Part shown: in pieces, positions 1-11,200 of the stretch
Numbering within the stretch: the stretch's first letter is position 1
How the letters are laid out: every line of letters begins with the position of its first letter
Source: Cylicocyclus nassatus
Taxonomy: Eukaryota; Nematoda; Chromadorea; Rhabditida; Strongylidae
Assembly: GCA_958299035.1 (NCBI GenBank)
Contig: CATQJL010000112.1
Location: forward strand, 87,934,636-87,998,635
DNA length: 64,000 bases
Direction of reading: 5' to 3'
Notes under the pieces: model-generated
Seen by the model: only the letters and a program-made list of their open reading frames with translations
Told to the model about the DNA's origin: nothing
The model's database searches: none
Translations under genes and position numbers: made by a program

Positions 1-803
1 CCACTTCCACCCCCCTGTTTTTACCGTAGGGAATCTTTAACAACGGGGAGTTTGTGGGCCCCTATTTGAACGCGGCATGCGCGGCAAGGCGACCACTTCA
101 CGCGGCGTACCTCCTGTGGCCGTATTCATCAACGAACCCAGTCCTGTTGGGTAGGCTTTTCTTTACCCAAGAAATTTTTTTGCAGTAAGTGCGCTCAAAT
201 CAGTGATCAAATTTTGCAGATTATCTGCAAAACGAATTGTTACCCGCTACAATCCTTTATGACAGGCGCTGGCTCTACCAGCCAGACCCAGTCACGCAAC
301 TTCTTTATACAAAAAAAGATCTCCCCAATTGAACGCTCCCCACCAGAGAGACCCACTTGATTGTATGCTTTTCTCTTTTCAAGAAAAGCAGATTTTCCCA
401 AGTAGGCGCTCGTTTCCAGCAGCCCTTCATACAGGAATGAACAGGAATGTTATCTCTTATAGAAGCTCATTTCCACCAGCTCACCAGCCAGATTCACTTA
501 CTCAAGCATTTGATTACTCAGGTAAAGGCTCATCTCCACCAAGAGATCCTGTTACTCATGTGTGGGATTTCCTCAAATAGAAGCTCATCTCCACTAGCGG
601 AAACAGTCCCTGAAAGCTTTTCCTTTTATAATACATGAGGAAGCATGTTCCCTGAGTAAACGCTTGCCTTCACAGCGAGACCCAGTTGTTCAAGCGTTGG
701 ATCTTCCTTTGTGGAGGACCAACTCCACCAGTGAGGCCCAGTTAGCTCAAGCGTTGGCTTCTCCATGTGGAAGCTCATTTTTACCAGCGAGACCTGGTTA
801 CTT

Positions 804-1343
804 AAAGGCAGCAGCTCGCGAAAACGAGGCATCCCGAAATTCTGACATGGAAGGTTGCTTGCACCCCAAACATGAGAACAGAGCGCCAGCATGCTGCCCT
901 TGCCTAGAAAACTGCCCCTAAATCCGTTCAAGCCATTCTAATACGCGCGGACGAGCTCGCGATTCGGCCCGTCAGAGAAGGCATGCCGCAATGGGGTAGA
1001 GGACTGTATGTCGCCGAAAAAGGGCGGTCCCCGCGGTCATTTGCGCAAATACGCACCCTTGTACATGCGCGGACATGCGTTCCTGCAGGAAATCCGCCCG
1101 GGACACTTCCAAATTCGGCGACATTTAGTCCTCCACCCGCCGCAATGTTATAACCGCGAGGGTCCCGCAACGACTCTGCCTCTCTAACCATGGCGGGACC
1201 TCCACTCGTCCAAATTCAAAATGGGAGGCCTTGGTTTTTACCATTTTCGCTCTCTTCAAGGTGGATTTTCGGAATCAGCGTCTCGAATTACCCCAGATAA
1301 GCAGAAAAACTTTAACTCGAGAATCTGCCGAGCCGCTGCCTTT
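804..1343. mobile_element. AAAGGCA-ended fold-back element, family C, with nested hAT MITE
   Basis: It starts AAAGGCAGCAGCTCG and ends ATCTGCCGAGCCGCTGCCTTT. The right part matches the uninterrupted copy at 20185-20593. A 146-bp hAT MITE sits inside at 993-1138. Confidence 0.7.
993..1138. mobile_element. Palindromic hAT-type MITE, copy 1
   Basis: Termini are GGGTAGAGGAC and GTCCTCCACCC, with an internal fold-back TTCGGCGACAT. The perfect 8-bp target duplication is GCCGCAAT at 985-992 and 1139-1146. Confidence 0.85.
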
Positions 1344-2517
1344 AAAGCATTGGTTTTCCAAAAAAAAAAAACGCCCTAAAGCGTTGGATTTCCCCAAATA
1401 ACAGTTTTCTCCACCAGCGAGACCCAGCCTTGAATGCTTTCCTTTCTTCATAAAAAAGCAAAATTTCCTGAGTAAACTTTCATCTCCGTCTTAGTTACCC
1501 AAGCGTTGAGTTTTACAAAGTAAAAAAAGCTCATCTCCACCAGCGAGACTCAGTTACTCAGGCATTGGATTCTCAAGTAGAAGCTCATCTCCACCAGCGA
1601 GACAGTTACTTAAAGCGTTAGATTTCCAAAAAAACGTTTTCCACCAGCAAGACCAATTACTTGAATTCTTTCATTTCTTCAGAAGCGAGATTTCCCGAGT
1701 AAACGCTCATCCCGCAGTGAGACGTACTTATCATCTATTCTATGACTGGGACGCGAGACCGCATTGCGGGCATGTCTTAACAGGTTTGAGTTTGTTCTTC
1801 CCTGTTTCCAAAGAGCGAGTGAATCTGGACGAGATAAGTAACAAGTATAAACCTGCTAAGTACACGATTAGGCCTGTTTAGACAATGCGTGCAATGCGCT
1901 CTCGCGTTTCTTAGTCACAGAATGAATGATATTATGCGTTGAATTTAAGTGGAAGCTCATCTCCACCAGCGAGACCCAGCTACCTAAAGCATTGGATTTT
2001 TCCATGTGGAAGCTCATTTCCACCAGCGAGACCCAGTTACCCAGAGCGTGGATTTCCCCAAGTGATAGCTCATCTCCACGAGGGACGGTATTTATCGACC
2101 TCCTGTAGAAGGGGTTCTTGTACAGGTAACAGCTTGTAAAGGCACGGGCACTGGCGCCCGCGATATATGAAGCTAAACTGGTGATCGGGCTCCTATCACC
2201 GCTCAGGACCATTGTTATTGACAGCCATGCGCATTGGCGTCTAGAGCTAGGCGCGGGTAACTACGCAAACAATTGTTGCAGCGGTCCGGTCGCCCAAATG
2301 GGCTTCGGTGCTGAGCCGCGGCACTTAAACATCAGCCTTGGGCTTCATACATACCGGACGATGGGTAGCTATAGCTGACGATGTGTCGCTGCTAGCAGCA
2401 ACGCTTCTCATACGTATCGATTGCAGCCAAGCGACGCTGCTGCTCCTAGCTGCTGCAGCCAACGCGAAACAGACCCGCTATAGCTAGCGATGCTGCGCTG
2501 CTTTTAGCTGGTCTCTG

Positions 2518-2660
2518 CTGCTCGTTGCTGCTCCTCGCTGCTACGCGATATGAAGCTCACTTTTTGTGAGCTTTTCTCAGCTGCTCCCTGCTGCTCGTTG
2601 CTGCTTCTCGCTGCTACGCGATATGAAGCTCACTTTTTGTGAGCTCAGCTGCTCCATGTT
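2518..2660 (+). repeat. Two-unit tandem repeat rich in GCTGCT
   Basis: Two ~70-base units share CTGCTACGCGATATGAAGCT and a CTCACTTTTTGTGAG hairpin. 2111-2517 and 2661-2963 show no gene. Confidence 0.6.
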
Positions 2661-2965
2661 GCTATCAGCTCATTTCGCTCGGATTTGTCCCTATTTACTA
2701 TTTTATTTTTGTGTTTTCAAAGGATTTTCAGAGTATATGTTGCGATAAGTGAACTATGACAATTTTGCGAGACGATTAAAAATACAAATGCATAGGTGAA
2801 CAAATCCATCTTAACGAGTAAATCCGTAAGACTTCTGGAATCAAAATAATATGAATAGCGTACGATGAACAGTCAGAGGCAGATATCTGTCAAGAAAAAT
2901 ATTAGGATGTCGCTGGCCCACTTATACAATACGGCAGTGAATAGACCTAGTTTAATTGTTGCCTT

Positions 2966-3325
2966 AAAGGCAGTGTCCAGGCAGATCTGGACCTATGGGG
3001 CTTTTACGTGGAAAGTACTTTTGGGGCCCTAACTAAGGCACTGCCCAAGCAGCAGCTCACGTAGTGCTGTAATGGCTGAGATATTCCCCTCGAAACTGGA
3101 CTTCGCGACCGTGTTTCGCATGGATTCATGGCGCAAAGCGTGGATCCTGGCGCGGAACTGCCATGAATCCATGCGAATACGTTCGCGGGGGCCAGTTCCG
3201 AGGGGAATATCTCAGCCATTAGAGCACTACCTGAGCTGCCGCTTGGGCAGTGCCTTAGTTAGGGCCCCAAAATTACTTTCCACGTAAAAGCCCCATATTT
3301 CCAGAACTGCCTGGACGCTGCCTTT
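2966..3325. mobile_element. Palindromic AAAGGCA-ended element, family A, copy 1
   Basis: It reads AAAGGCAGTGTCCAGGCAG through to CTGCCTGGACGCTGCCTTT. The two arms are near-perfect inverted copies through GGGGCTTTTACGTGGAAAGT. It has no coding capacity. Confidence 0.85.
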
Positions 3326-3896
3326 AACACGTTGACGACAGTGTCGCGCAATGGTGCGCGACAGGCAGTCTGTCCCTGTGGACGATGTCGCGCAATGGTG
3401 CGCGACACCCTAAATACCAGTTCGAATGTGCACAATGGTTCCAATTTGTGTTCATATAATCAGTTTAGGCTCGGAAGTTTTTCATGTTGGCCCCGCCCCT
3501 CTTTTGGCAAACTCCGCCCACTCCGTTGCCCTGTACAAAAAAACTTTTTCGTTCTCAAATCGCATAGAAAAGCCCGTAGATGACTGGGGAACCTCAAATA
3601 ATCTTGATTTTGACCCGCGCCCCATTATGCAGGCCCCGCCCCCTGAGTGGCAAGCTCCGCCCACTTTTCAAAAATGCCGGAATTTGCACGAATTCATTGA
3701 TTTTGAGCAATTTCCAGCATTTTTGGAAAGTGGGCGGGGCTTGCCAAAAGTGGGCGGAGCTTCCCCGCCTACTTGCATTTTTGTACTTCACGCATAGATG
3801 CATACACACATATATGCAGCCGGCTGTGAAAATGCCCGGAAACGGTTCGTCCACAGGGACAGACGTCAAAAAAACAGCTCGTCGTCAACGTGTTAA
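3324..3896. mobile_element. TIR element TTAACACGTTGACGAC, abutting family A
   Basis: Inverted termini TTAACACGTTGACGAC and GTCGTCAACGTGTTAA frame internal direct and inverted copies of GGAAAGTGGGCGGGGCTTGCC-like sequence. Its left end begins exactly where the preceding fold-back ends. Confidence 0.7.
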
Positions 3897-4356
3897 GCAC
3901 ACTAAGGGTCATGTGTGACATTTAAATTAACATCTGTCAAACTGTCCCAATTGCTTTGGTAAATGAAGCATCTGTGCGCTGTGTGCCTATTATAAACAAA
4001 ATATAATACTAATAATAATGTGCTATATTTCATGATTCATGATCTCCAGCGATGAGATTCACTCAATTCATTTTCCCGCTAATCTGGACCAGTGGAAGGG
4101 CTAATAATACTTCGCTCTTGCACCTAAAATGCACCCATGCCAGCAGCTACCGGCAGCTAGAAGCAGCGGACAGCAGCGATTCGCCAATACCCGCCATACC
4201 TCTATCGTTAGGTATGTATGAAGCCCTACATACATCAGGCCCAGCAGCGGCCCACAGGTGTGAGCTGGCGACCCGCGGACCTATCCAGACGCATGTTGAA
4301 ATTAACAGCGACCCGCTTACCCACACGAATTAACGCGCGTTGTAAGGGTTACTCGC

Positions 4357-4409
4357 GATGGCATCCCTTTCACTGCATCGAGGTAAGACGCAGTGAAAGG
4401 GATGCCATC
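4357..4409. repeat. Perfect 20-bp stem hairpin
   Basis: GATGGCATCCCTTTCACTGC and its exact reverse complement are separated by a 13-base loop. The flanking 3897-4955 is upstream of the GKAP1-like ATG and has no gene I can support. Confidence 0.7.
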
Positions 4410-4955
4410 GGAGCTTGCATAAGTGGTCAACCTGCCTTTTGGGCTGACAACAGGTTCCCTCATGAGGTGACCGTCGATGGGGTCTCAGATACACTCCCGC
4501 AGTTCGAACAACGTGAATGCAGGACACGTGCTCAAAGTCCCACCATCCTTGATCCCATACGGACCGTATAGAGCTGACCTGCGCATACGGGCGAGGTCGA
4601 GCAGAAATCCACCCCCGGGTGGTCCTGCTATGCCAGCGCGGGCCAACAAGGGAAGAGAGACACCAAAATACAGGCTGGCCCGCTCGTCCGGGTGAAGGGT
4701 CGCTGCACAAACTGGAACCGTTGCTGGCCCGCGCCAGCATGGCAGGGCAAGGCCTGGAACGGGTTTTCGCCCAGCCAGCCATGAGCGCGCGGGTGGCCGC
4801 AAAAAATGTCTGAGTAGGTTTTACACTTCGGTTTTGGTTTTGCGCTTGTATTTCCATATCTATGTCGCTCTAAAATAGTATTCCGACAAAATTCATCAAA
4901 ATCATCAACTTCGCGTAGTTCATGAAGCTTACTTCCAGATAGCTGTCCGTAGGAT

Positions 4956-7928
4956 ATGGAATCCCGCTCAAAATTCGCTTGCCTCAATATTGATGATGAC
5001 TCTGACGAAGAGTTCACTAATGTCACCAAAGGAAAGAAAGGCGGTTCACATAAGTACGTAATTTTTTTCCTGTGGCAAAACACGCCCTAATTTCTAGAAC
5101 CGACTCTCACAAAGTGAAGAATGGTGGCAGTCTCATAGTGCATTCTGTAGAAAAGAGGCCGAAAGCAAAAAGGGGACCCAAGGCTAAGGTTAGGTCGTGG
5201 GTTTCCACTCTATAGGATGTGTCAATGGCATGCTCCCTTTTCTGCAGGCCTGGATTTGCGAAGCCGCACCGCGAACTTCGCTGCGCCACGTTGCGGGTGT
5301 ATGACCCGGCGCTTTGTCATTCCGCTGGATGGTGCCTTTGAGGCTTAAAGCTTCCTTTTTTTTCCACGAATTTCTTTTTCACTGTTCTTGTCGCGCGCAT
5401 GCTCGACGCGGATGCGCAGGTGCTATGGAAAAGTGAGCTCGTCATTGACACGGCCTTCAATTAAATCGACGTTTCTCTTCAGGTGGTAGATGATGCGACT
5501 GGTTTGGTTGTACAGGACGCTGACGAGAATTATGCAGCTGAGCAGAAGTTTCGCGAGGTATTGTCAAAAAATTTCAAATTCTAGCAAACCGCCTGCATTG
5601 ACTGTAAGCAGTTTGTGATCACATATAGGTATCAATTCTGAAGAGACGCGAGCACGCTTTGCGTACATTTCATTAACAAGTTCATGAATGAGTTTTAACG
5701 CGTTTTGGCTGATTTACTAATAGAATTCGTGGAAGAACATGTTTGAGCTCGTTAAAGGCAATGGCTCGGCAAATCTTGACCTAGAGAAATTCTCGCTTAC
5801 CGGTTTTCCAATGCGCTGATCCCGAAAATCCACTTGAGAGAGCTTAAAAATGGCAAAAACGAGCGTTTTCCAATGCCCTTTGCTTTGAAATTGGACGATT
5901 GCGGCACGGCTGAAGACGCCGAATTTTTTTGGACCCAATGATTATAGCATTGCGGCGGGCAGCCTCCAACGGTGAGAAAAGCGTTGTCAACTCTTCCAAG
6001 TGCGTGTACGCGTGTAAGTTTGAGGGCAGTTTTCTCGGCGACGAAAGCATGTTATGCGACCGGGACTGTACTGTTTTCATACTTGGGTGAAAAGCAACCT
6101 AGCGCGTCAAAATCTTGTGTTGCTGAATTTTGCCGATCCACTGCCTTGGGTAGAGGACTATATGTCGCCGAAAAGGGGCGGTCCCCGCGGTCATTTGCAA
6201 CAAATGCGCACCCTTGTATATGCGCGGACATGCGTTCCTGCAGGGAATCCGCGCAGGACTCTTCCAAATTCGGCGACATATAGTCCTCCACCCCACTGCC
6301 TTTAACCAAAACGCGCTACAACTCATTCACGAACTTGCTAATCAAACGTACGCAATACGTGCTCGCGTCTCTTAGTCAGAGAATGAATGACATGATTTAT
6401 TTGGCTTTGGAAGTTCGGAACTTTCGGAATTCATCACTCTCGTGCGTATGCGCTTCACGCTTGTAGCGTCAAGTATACTTCTTATTTCCGGTCGGCGCTA
6501 TTCCAGAATACACAGCCCAAAAATCAAAAATCTTGCTTAGGCAAAGCCGCAGTGTGTCGCGCGCGGCGATGGGCCTGTATGAAAGGCATGACGGTAGGGC
6601 GAGTCGGTCTACGCCCAACACCAAACACAAAGTTTCAGGCAAGTTTGCCATTTTTGGCCCCCAGCGTAAACCTATAACTTCGTAAAAAGGCCTCATTATG
6701 CGAAAAGAGTATGATCTTCGTGATTAGCATATCGAATAGCCCCCCCCCCCCTAAACCAAGTTTCAGTGCAGTCTTGACTTTGACCCCACACCGTATACCT
6801 ACCGTAACCCCACCATGTGGCCCTATCTTGAAAAACGGATGTGATATCCGTGATCAGCGGGTCGGATAAGCCCTCTGGACCAAATTTCAGGCCATTCTGA
6901 GAGTTTGACCCGACACCGTATGCCTACCGTAACCCCACCTTATGACCCCATGGTGAGGAATGGATGTATGGTTGTAATATTTGTGACCAGCTTTTCGAAT
7001 AGCCCCTATATGCAAAGTTTTAGCATCCGATTTTAATTTTTGGATTGTGTATTCTGATATATGTAGTAGCCATCCCTGCGGCACAAAAACGTTTATGAAA
7101 AGATTCCAATGGGAAACAGTTGTACGATCAATTGACTTGTTATCATTTGAGGATCTCAAACGAGCTATGAGGGAGAGTGCACAATTGGCAAGTAGTCAGA
7201 ATCGTTCCTCTTCATCTAACTCCGAAAAAGCGCCAGGATTAACGGCTGGCAGCAGTGCGAAAAACGCAAGTTTTCCAATAGCCTTCTGTAAACTACTGCA
7301 ATACCTTATACTTTTGAGGACCAAGAAAATCCTTCGAATAAAGAAAGTCTTTCAATCGTGGAGAAGATTCTTAGTTCAATTGAAGACGAATCTCGGAAGC
7401 TCTCTGCTGGGTTTGACAGGACCGATTCGGTGATTTTTACCTTTCTGTACACTTTGAGTAAGATCCCTCGAGTTCAGAAAGACGATTCCATGATCATAGC
7501 ATTGTATCGAAGCAAGCTTACTGAGGCTATAGAACAGACTTTGGAGGCTAACGAAGTGAGTGGTCACTACCTTACCGCTGTTTCAACACATTTGTTCAAT
7601 TTTGCAGAAGGCACAAGCTGCGCAGGCCGATGTGGAGAAGTATCGTATGAAATACAGGAAGCTGGTGGAATTATTTCGCGATGCTGAATGTCACGAAGAG
7701 CAGGCTGTTCAAACCTATATACTTACTTGTCACTTTCAGTATCTGAACGAGCGAAGCTAGTGATGGACTTAGAAAGAGCGCGCACTGCGCAGTCAGACTT
7801 GGGCACCCAGCTTGCAGCTACACAGAAGGAAGTGGAGCAATATAAAAGCAAGTTGAGATCTTTAGGTGCTTTGGTGAGCAAGAAATTCACTCTTAATTTC
7901 TCTTTACGATTTTCCTTTTCAGAAATGA
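4956..7928 (+). CDS. GKAP1-like coiled-coil protein (G kinase-anchoring protein 1 family), multi-exon
   Basis: Exons read directly: 4956-5053 (start MESRSKFACLNIDDDSDEEF), 5098-5188, 5483-5557, about 7120-7265, 7319-7429, 7478-7555, 7608-7689, 7740-7873, and 7923-7928 ending in TGA. The acidic N-terminus following an S-R-x-F-A motif, the basic linker, a short SFEDLKRAM block and the C-terminal coiled coil (MKYRKLVELFRDAE, then LVMDLERARTAQSDLG) match the layout of GKAP1, a Golgi-associated scaffold for cGMP-dependent protein kinase. Reading frames join in phase everywhere except between 5557 and 7120, where the phases disagree, so a small exon is missing from my model. That ~1.5-kb intron contains a fold-back element with a nested MITE and ~150-bp repeats. 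The intron 7266-7318 is GC-AG (AAC|GCAAGT...TTTTGAG). The 7690 donor is weak. The gene converges on ubc-14, with 341 bases between stops. The family call is my recognition of layout, not a search result; a generic coiled-coil protein is the alternative. Confidence 0.62.
5754..6303. mobile_element. Family C fold-back element in an intron of the GKAP1-like gene, with nested MITE
   Basis: Starts AAAGGCAATGGCTCGGCAAA and ends in ACTGCCTTT. Inverted relative to 20185-20593. Its right terminus is split by a hAT MITE. Confidence 0.75.
6148..6294. mobile_element. Palindromic hAT-type MITE, copy 2
   Basis: 147 bp with the same termini as copy 1. The 8-bp duplication ACTGCCTT is at 6140-6147 and 6295-6302 and comes from the terminus of the host family C element. 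Confidence 0.88.
6640..7045. repeat. TACCGTAACCC-type ~150-base repeat units in a GKAP1-like intron
   Basis: Units carry the phrases TGACCCCACACCGTA, CCTACCGTAACCCCACC, GTGATCAGCG and GAATAGCCCC. The same family forms larger tracts at 26720-27010, 32190-32790 and 34510-35530, with a fragment near 47720-47830. Confidence 0.65.
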
Positions 7929-8269
7929 ATTTGCCCTCGTCATCGATTTGCCAGCATTGGTGATATATTATAGCGGCTTTCGGGTTCATGCGCCTTTTGT
8001 ATTCTAATTCGAGTCCTCCTTTTTACTCTGTTACGCTGCCGAATAATAACATCGTTCGTTCTGTGCATTTGCACTTTGAACCTCTAACACCTGTGCTTTG
8101 CTATACTAAAACACATTTTTTCAAGAATCTGATGGGTCCCAGATGATGAAGAAAAGTAAAGACGTTAAGCACATAAGCATAGTTTTATTCCATAAAAGGC
8201 TCACAGTTGAACGATACATATGCTTATGATGATTAACACCCGATAATTCGGTGTAAGAGTTCATTCTGA
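7929..8269. other. Convergent 3' region between the GKAP1-like gene and ubc-14
   Basis: No further coding is seen. It holds both 3' UTRs. The GKAP1-like gene has no canonical AATAAA here; the nearest variant is AATAAT at about 8042. Confidence 0.6.
8184..8189 (-). terminator. Polyadenylation signal of ubc-14
   Basis: AATAAA on the minus strand about 80 bases after the ubc-14 stop at 8270. It lies inside the 341-base convergent gap shared with the GKAP1-like gene. Confidence 0.75.
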
Positions 8270-11200
8270 CTACGACTCTGATTGTGGAAGACAAAGCGTT
8301 TTCCGGACAAGATTGTCGGCGATTTTTTCAAACTGTTGACGATCCTCTCGCCACATTTTCGCAGCATTCACATTCGCTGGAGATTCATCATTTGGCTCTG
8401 CAATTACCAGATCTGAGTAAGTAATTTGCTTCTTAAATACAAATTACCAGCCAGCATGCTAACGACGCTTAGTAGGATCTTTTCGATAGATTGCACGGGA
8501 CTCCACCTGCAAAAGATCGTGTGAGGTTAGGTTATAGACGGACCCAAACATATGTAGCCTTTTTTGCATCAAGCATAGTCGATTCTCAATCAATTAGCTT
8601 GCATCAGGATTGCGATCACTCACCTCTCTGATGAGCTCTCGTAACCTGTGGGATCATCCCCCGGTGCGTGCAAAATTGAAATGCAAACTCTTCCATCCTG
8701 GTAGATGTTTGGATGGAAAAGGTCACAAGTAAACCTGAAAGCAGAAACTTGCTAATCTGATGATGAAAGTTTATGCGCAATCTCATAGCGTAATTACGAT
8801 ATATCATGCAAATAACATCATCAGGTCCTACATATCCTTGAAACTACGAGAAATCGAGAATTTGGGAGTAAAAATTGCCTACATCGAGCTAAGCGTACGG
8901 AGTACAACAAAAGCGCAGCAACGGAATAGATAGATAAAAACTCAAAGGAGAAAACGGAAACATGAGTGCAACATGATCTTTTCTCTCAGACAGTCGAAGG
9001 GATATCTCCGGCGGGCAAATGGCGCGAGTCGGCCACTTCGCGCTCTGGAGTGCTCCGGAGCTCTGCCATTTCACACATTTTGGTGCTCCGGGGCACTCCC
9101 AAATTTGGCGCACCTCCGGAGCAGAAACTTGCGCGTCCCGGAGAGGGGTCTCATTCGCCTGCTTGTGACGTCACCGTGACATCACGGCGACGTCACGGAA
9201 CGAATGGGACCCCTCTCCGGGACGCGCAAATCGCTGCTCCGGAGGTGCGCCAGATTTGGGAGAGCCCCGGAGCACCAAAATGGGTGAAATAGCAGGGCTC
9301 CGGAGCGCTCCTGAGCGCGAAGTGGCAGACTCGAGCCATTTGCCCGCCGGAGGTATCCCTGCGACTGTCTGAGCTAGTGCATCTCAGGTTCGCTTTCTCG
9401 TGCGCGCCGTCCTCAATTTTGTTCACCACAAATACTCTCCGTGCTAAAGTGGCACGACGGGGGAATAGGGGCACCCCTAGGAGCCTAGGAGAGCGGCAGA
9501 TACATGACTCGATGCCATAAGTAACATCGCGAAAACAGCTGGATCGTGGAGTGTTGAATTTGCATTGCCGCAATGCATTCGCTAGATTTTGCCCCCAAAA
9601 CTCTCCGGTGCTAAAGTGGCAAGGTGACAGGGGGGGGGGGGGGGTGGGGTGGGAGCAGATACATCCAGAGTCAGGTGTGTTGATGAGATCCGGGACCCTC
9701 ATTTACGACCCTCCCCCTTTGAAGGTACTCATTTGTAGGACCCTCCCCCCCCCCCTCTCCCCCTCCCCCCTCCCACCCCTTCCCCCACTGCTTCTGAACC
9801 GCATGAGTGAATGTCAATCACAAAAGATGCCTGCGAATGGACCTCAATCAAATTACAGGTTCGGAGAAAAATAACTGCTTATGAATTGAGAGATAATGCA
9901 AGTGATGCTCCATCACTCAAAAAATAAATAATTCTACGCAGAGATTGGGTAAGTAGTAATATTTCACAAATTGGCTATGCTCATTGTATTTGGGAAGATA
10001 TGAATGGAAAGGACATCATTTGGCAAAGAACATCGATTATGGTTTGAGTGGTATTCAAGCTGCACTCTACCTATAAAAAATGAAATAAAAACAACCAAGA
10101 AAAATTCAGCATTACGGAAGGGTTCACTTTAGTCGTTATAATTGACTATTTTATAATAACTCCTCTTCTAGTGAATGCTAATAAACTTTTCTGCTGTTTA
10201 TGAATGTTTGGCATAATCCTCTCATGGTCCAGTGAACCCGGAAGATATAGACTATGGTTCTGAAAATTAGAACATTTAAGACTGTTAGACAGTCCCGTGT
10301 TTTATCCCCGTTAACGTTGGCTTCAAAAAACAGCTGATTTCTCCACAGACCCTCTAATACACAAAACATGGAAACGCTGAATTACAGTAGTTTGGTGTTA
10401 AAGGGCGATCGTTCCGGGAGCCTGGATACCGTACCCTTCACTCTTGGGTTTGATGAAAAAAGAGCTTGACGCGCATAAACTGCAGATGCAATATAGTCTC
10501 CATGGTCTAGTGGCTAAGGGGTGCGACTCTCAGCTGCCAGACTCGGGTTCGATTCCCCACTTAAGAGTTCCTTTTTGCCACTAACGTTGGCTTCAAAAAA
10601 CAGCTGATTTCTCCACAGGTCCTCTAACAAAAGATGGAAACGCTGAATTACAGTAGTTTGGTGTTAAAGGGCGATCGTTCCGGGAGCCTGGATACCGTAC
10701 CCCCTTCACTCTTGAGTTTGATGAAAAAAGCGCTTGACGCGCATAAACCGCAGATGCAATGTAGTCTCCATGGTCTAGTGGCTAAGGGGTGCGACCCTCA
10801 GCTGCCAGGCTCGGGTTCGATTCCTCACTCAAGAGTTCCTTTTTGCCACTAACGTTGGCTTCAAAAAACAGCTGATTTCTCCACAGATCCTCTAATATAC
10901 AAAAATGGAGCTGAAAATTCACGTTTGTACTTCTACAGATTTGTATTAAACATCTACTTAGGTGGGGATGACACGCATCACTTTGGCAAAAGCATGAACA
11001 TTTTCGTTTTTTCGACTTCTAACAGAGGAAAAAATACGGCAATAGCGTACATATATGTCTTATGTGGATAGTGTTTACGTGAGCAAGTTAGAATTTTTGC
11101 AGGATTCTTATGAACTGAGTTGTGATTTTTCTCGATTTTTTCGGGTAGTTGAATCTTTTTAGTTTTTGGCTCGATATTCGAGATGGATCAGAACTGTTGT

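Larger units (their letters stand above)
160..2110 (+). repeat. Diverged tandem repeat, unit about 55-60 bases, plus leader
   Basis: Repeated phrases such as AAGCTCATCTCCACCAGCGA, GACCCAGTTAC and AAGCGTTGGATTTCC recur across 329-800 and 1380-2085. A fold-back element (804-1343) interrupts them. Apparent open frames here are by-products of the periodic sequence. A second copy with the same leader (TGATCAAATTTTGC, then ACCCGCTA, then ATCCTTTATG) lies at 39610-40260. Confidence 0.8.
10315..10905 (+). repeat. ~270-bp tandem unit, two full copies plus a partial, each with a tRNA-like module
   Basis: The unit starts CGTTGGCTTCAAAAAACAGC at 10315, 10585 and 10853. Copies 1 and 2 carry the tRNA-like stretch; the third breaks off after about 50 bases. 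Confidence 0.88.

Noticed and set aside
5230..5310. An additional GKAP1-like exon after TTTCTGCAG at 5246
   Set aside because: It hits a stop or gives incompatible phase with the 5483 exon, whereas exons 5098-5188 and 5483-5557 join directly in phase.
10495..10834. Two functional tRNA-Glu genes
   Set aside because: A and B boxes are good, but the acceptor stems do not pair and the anticodon stems are weak.
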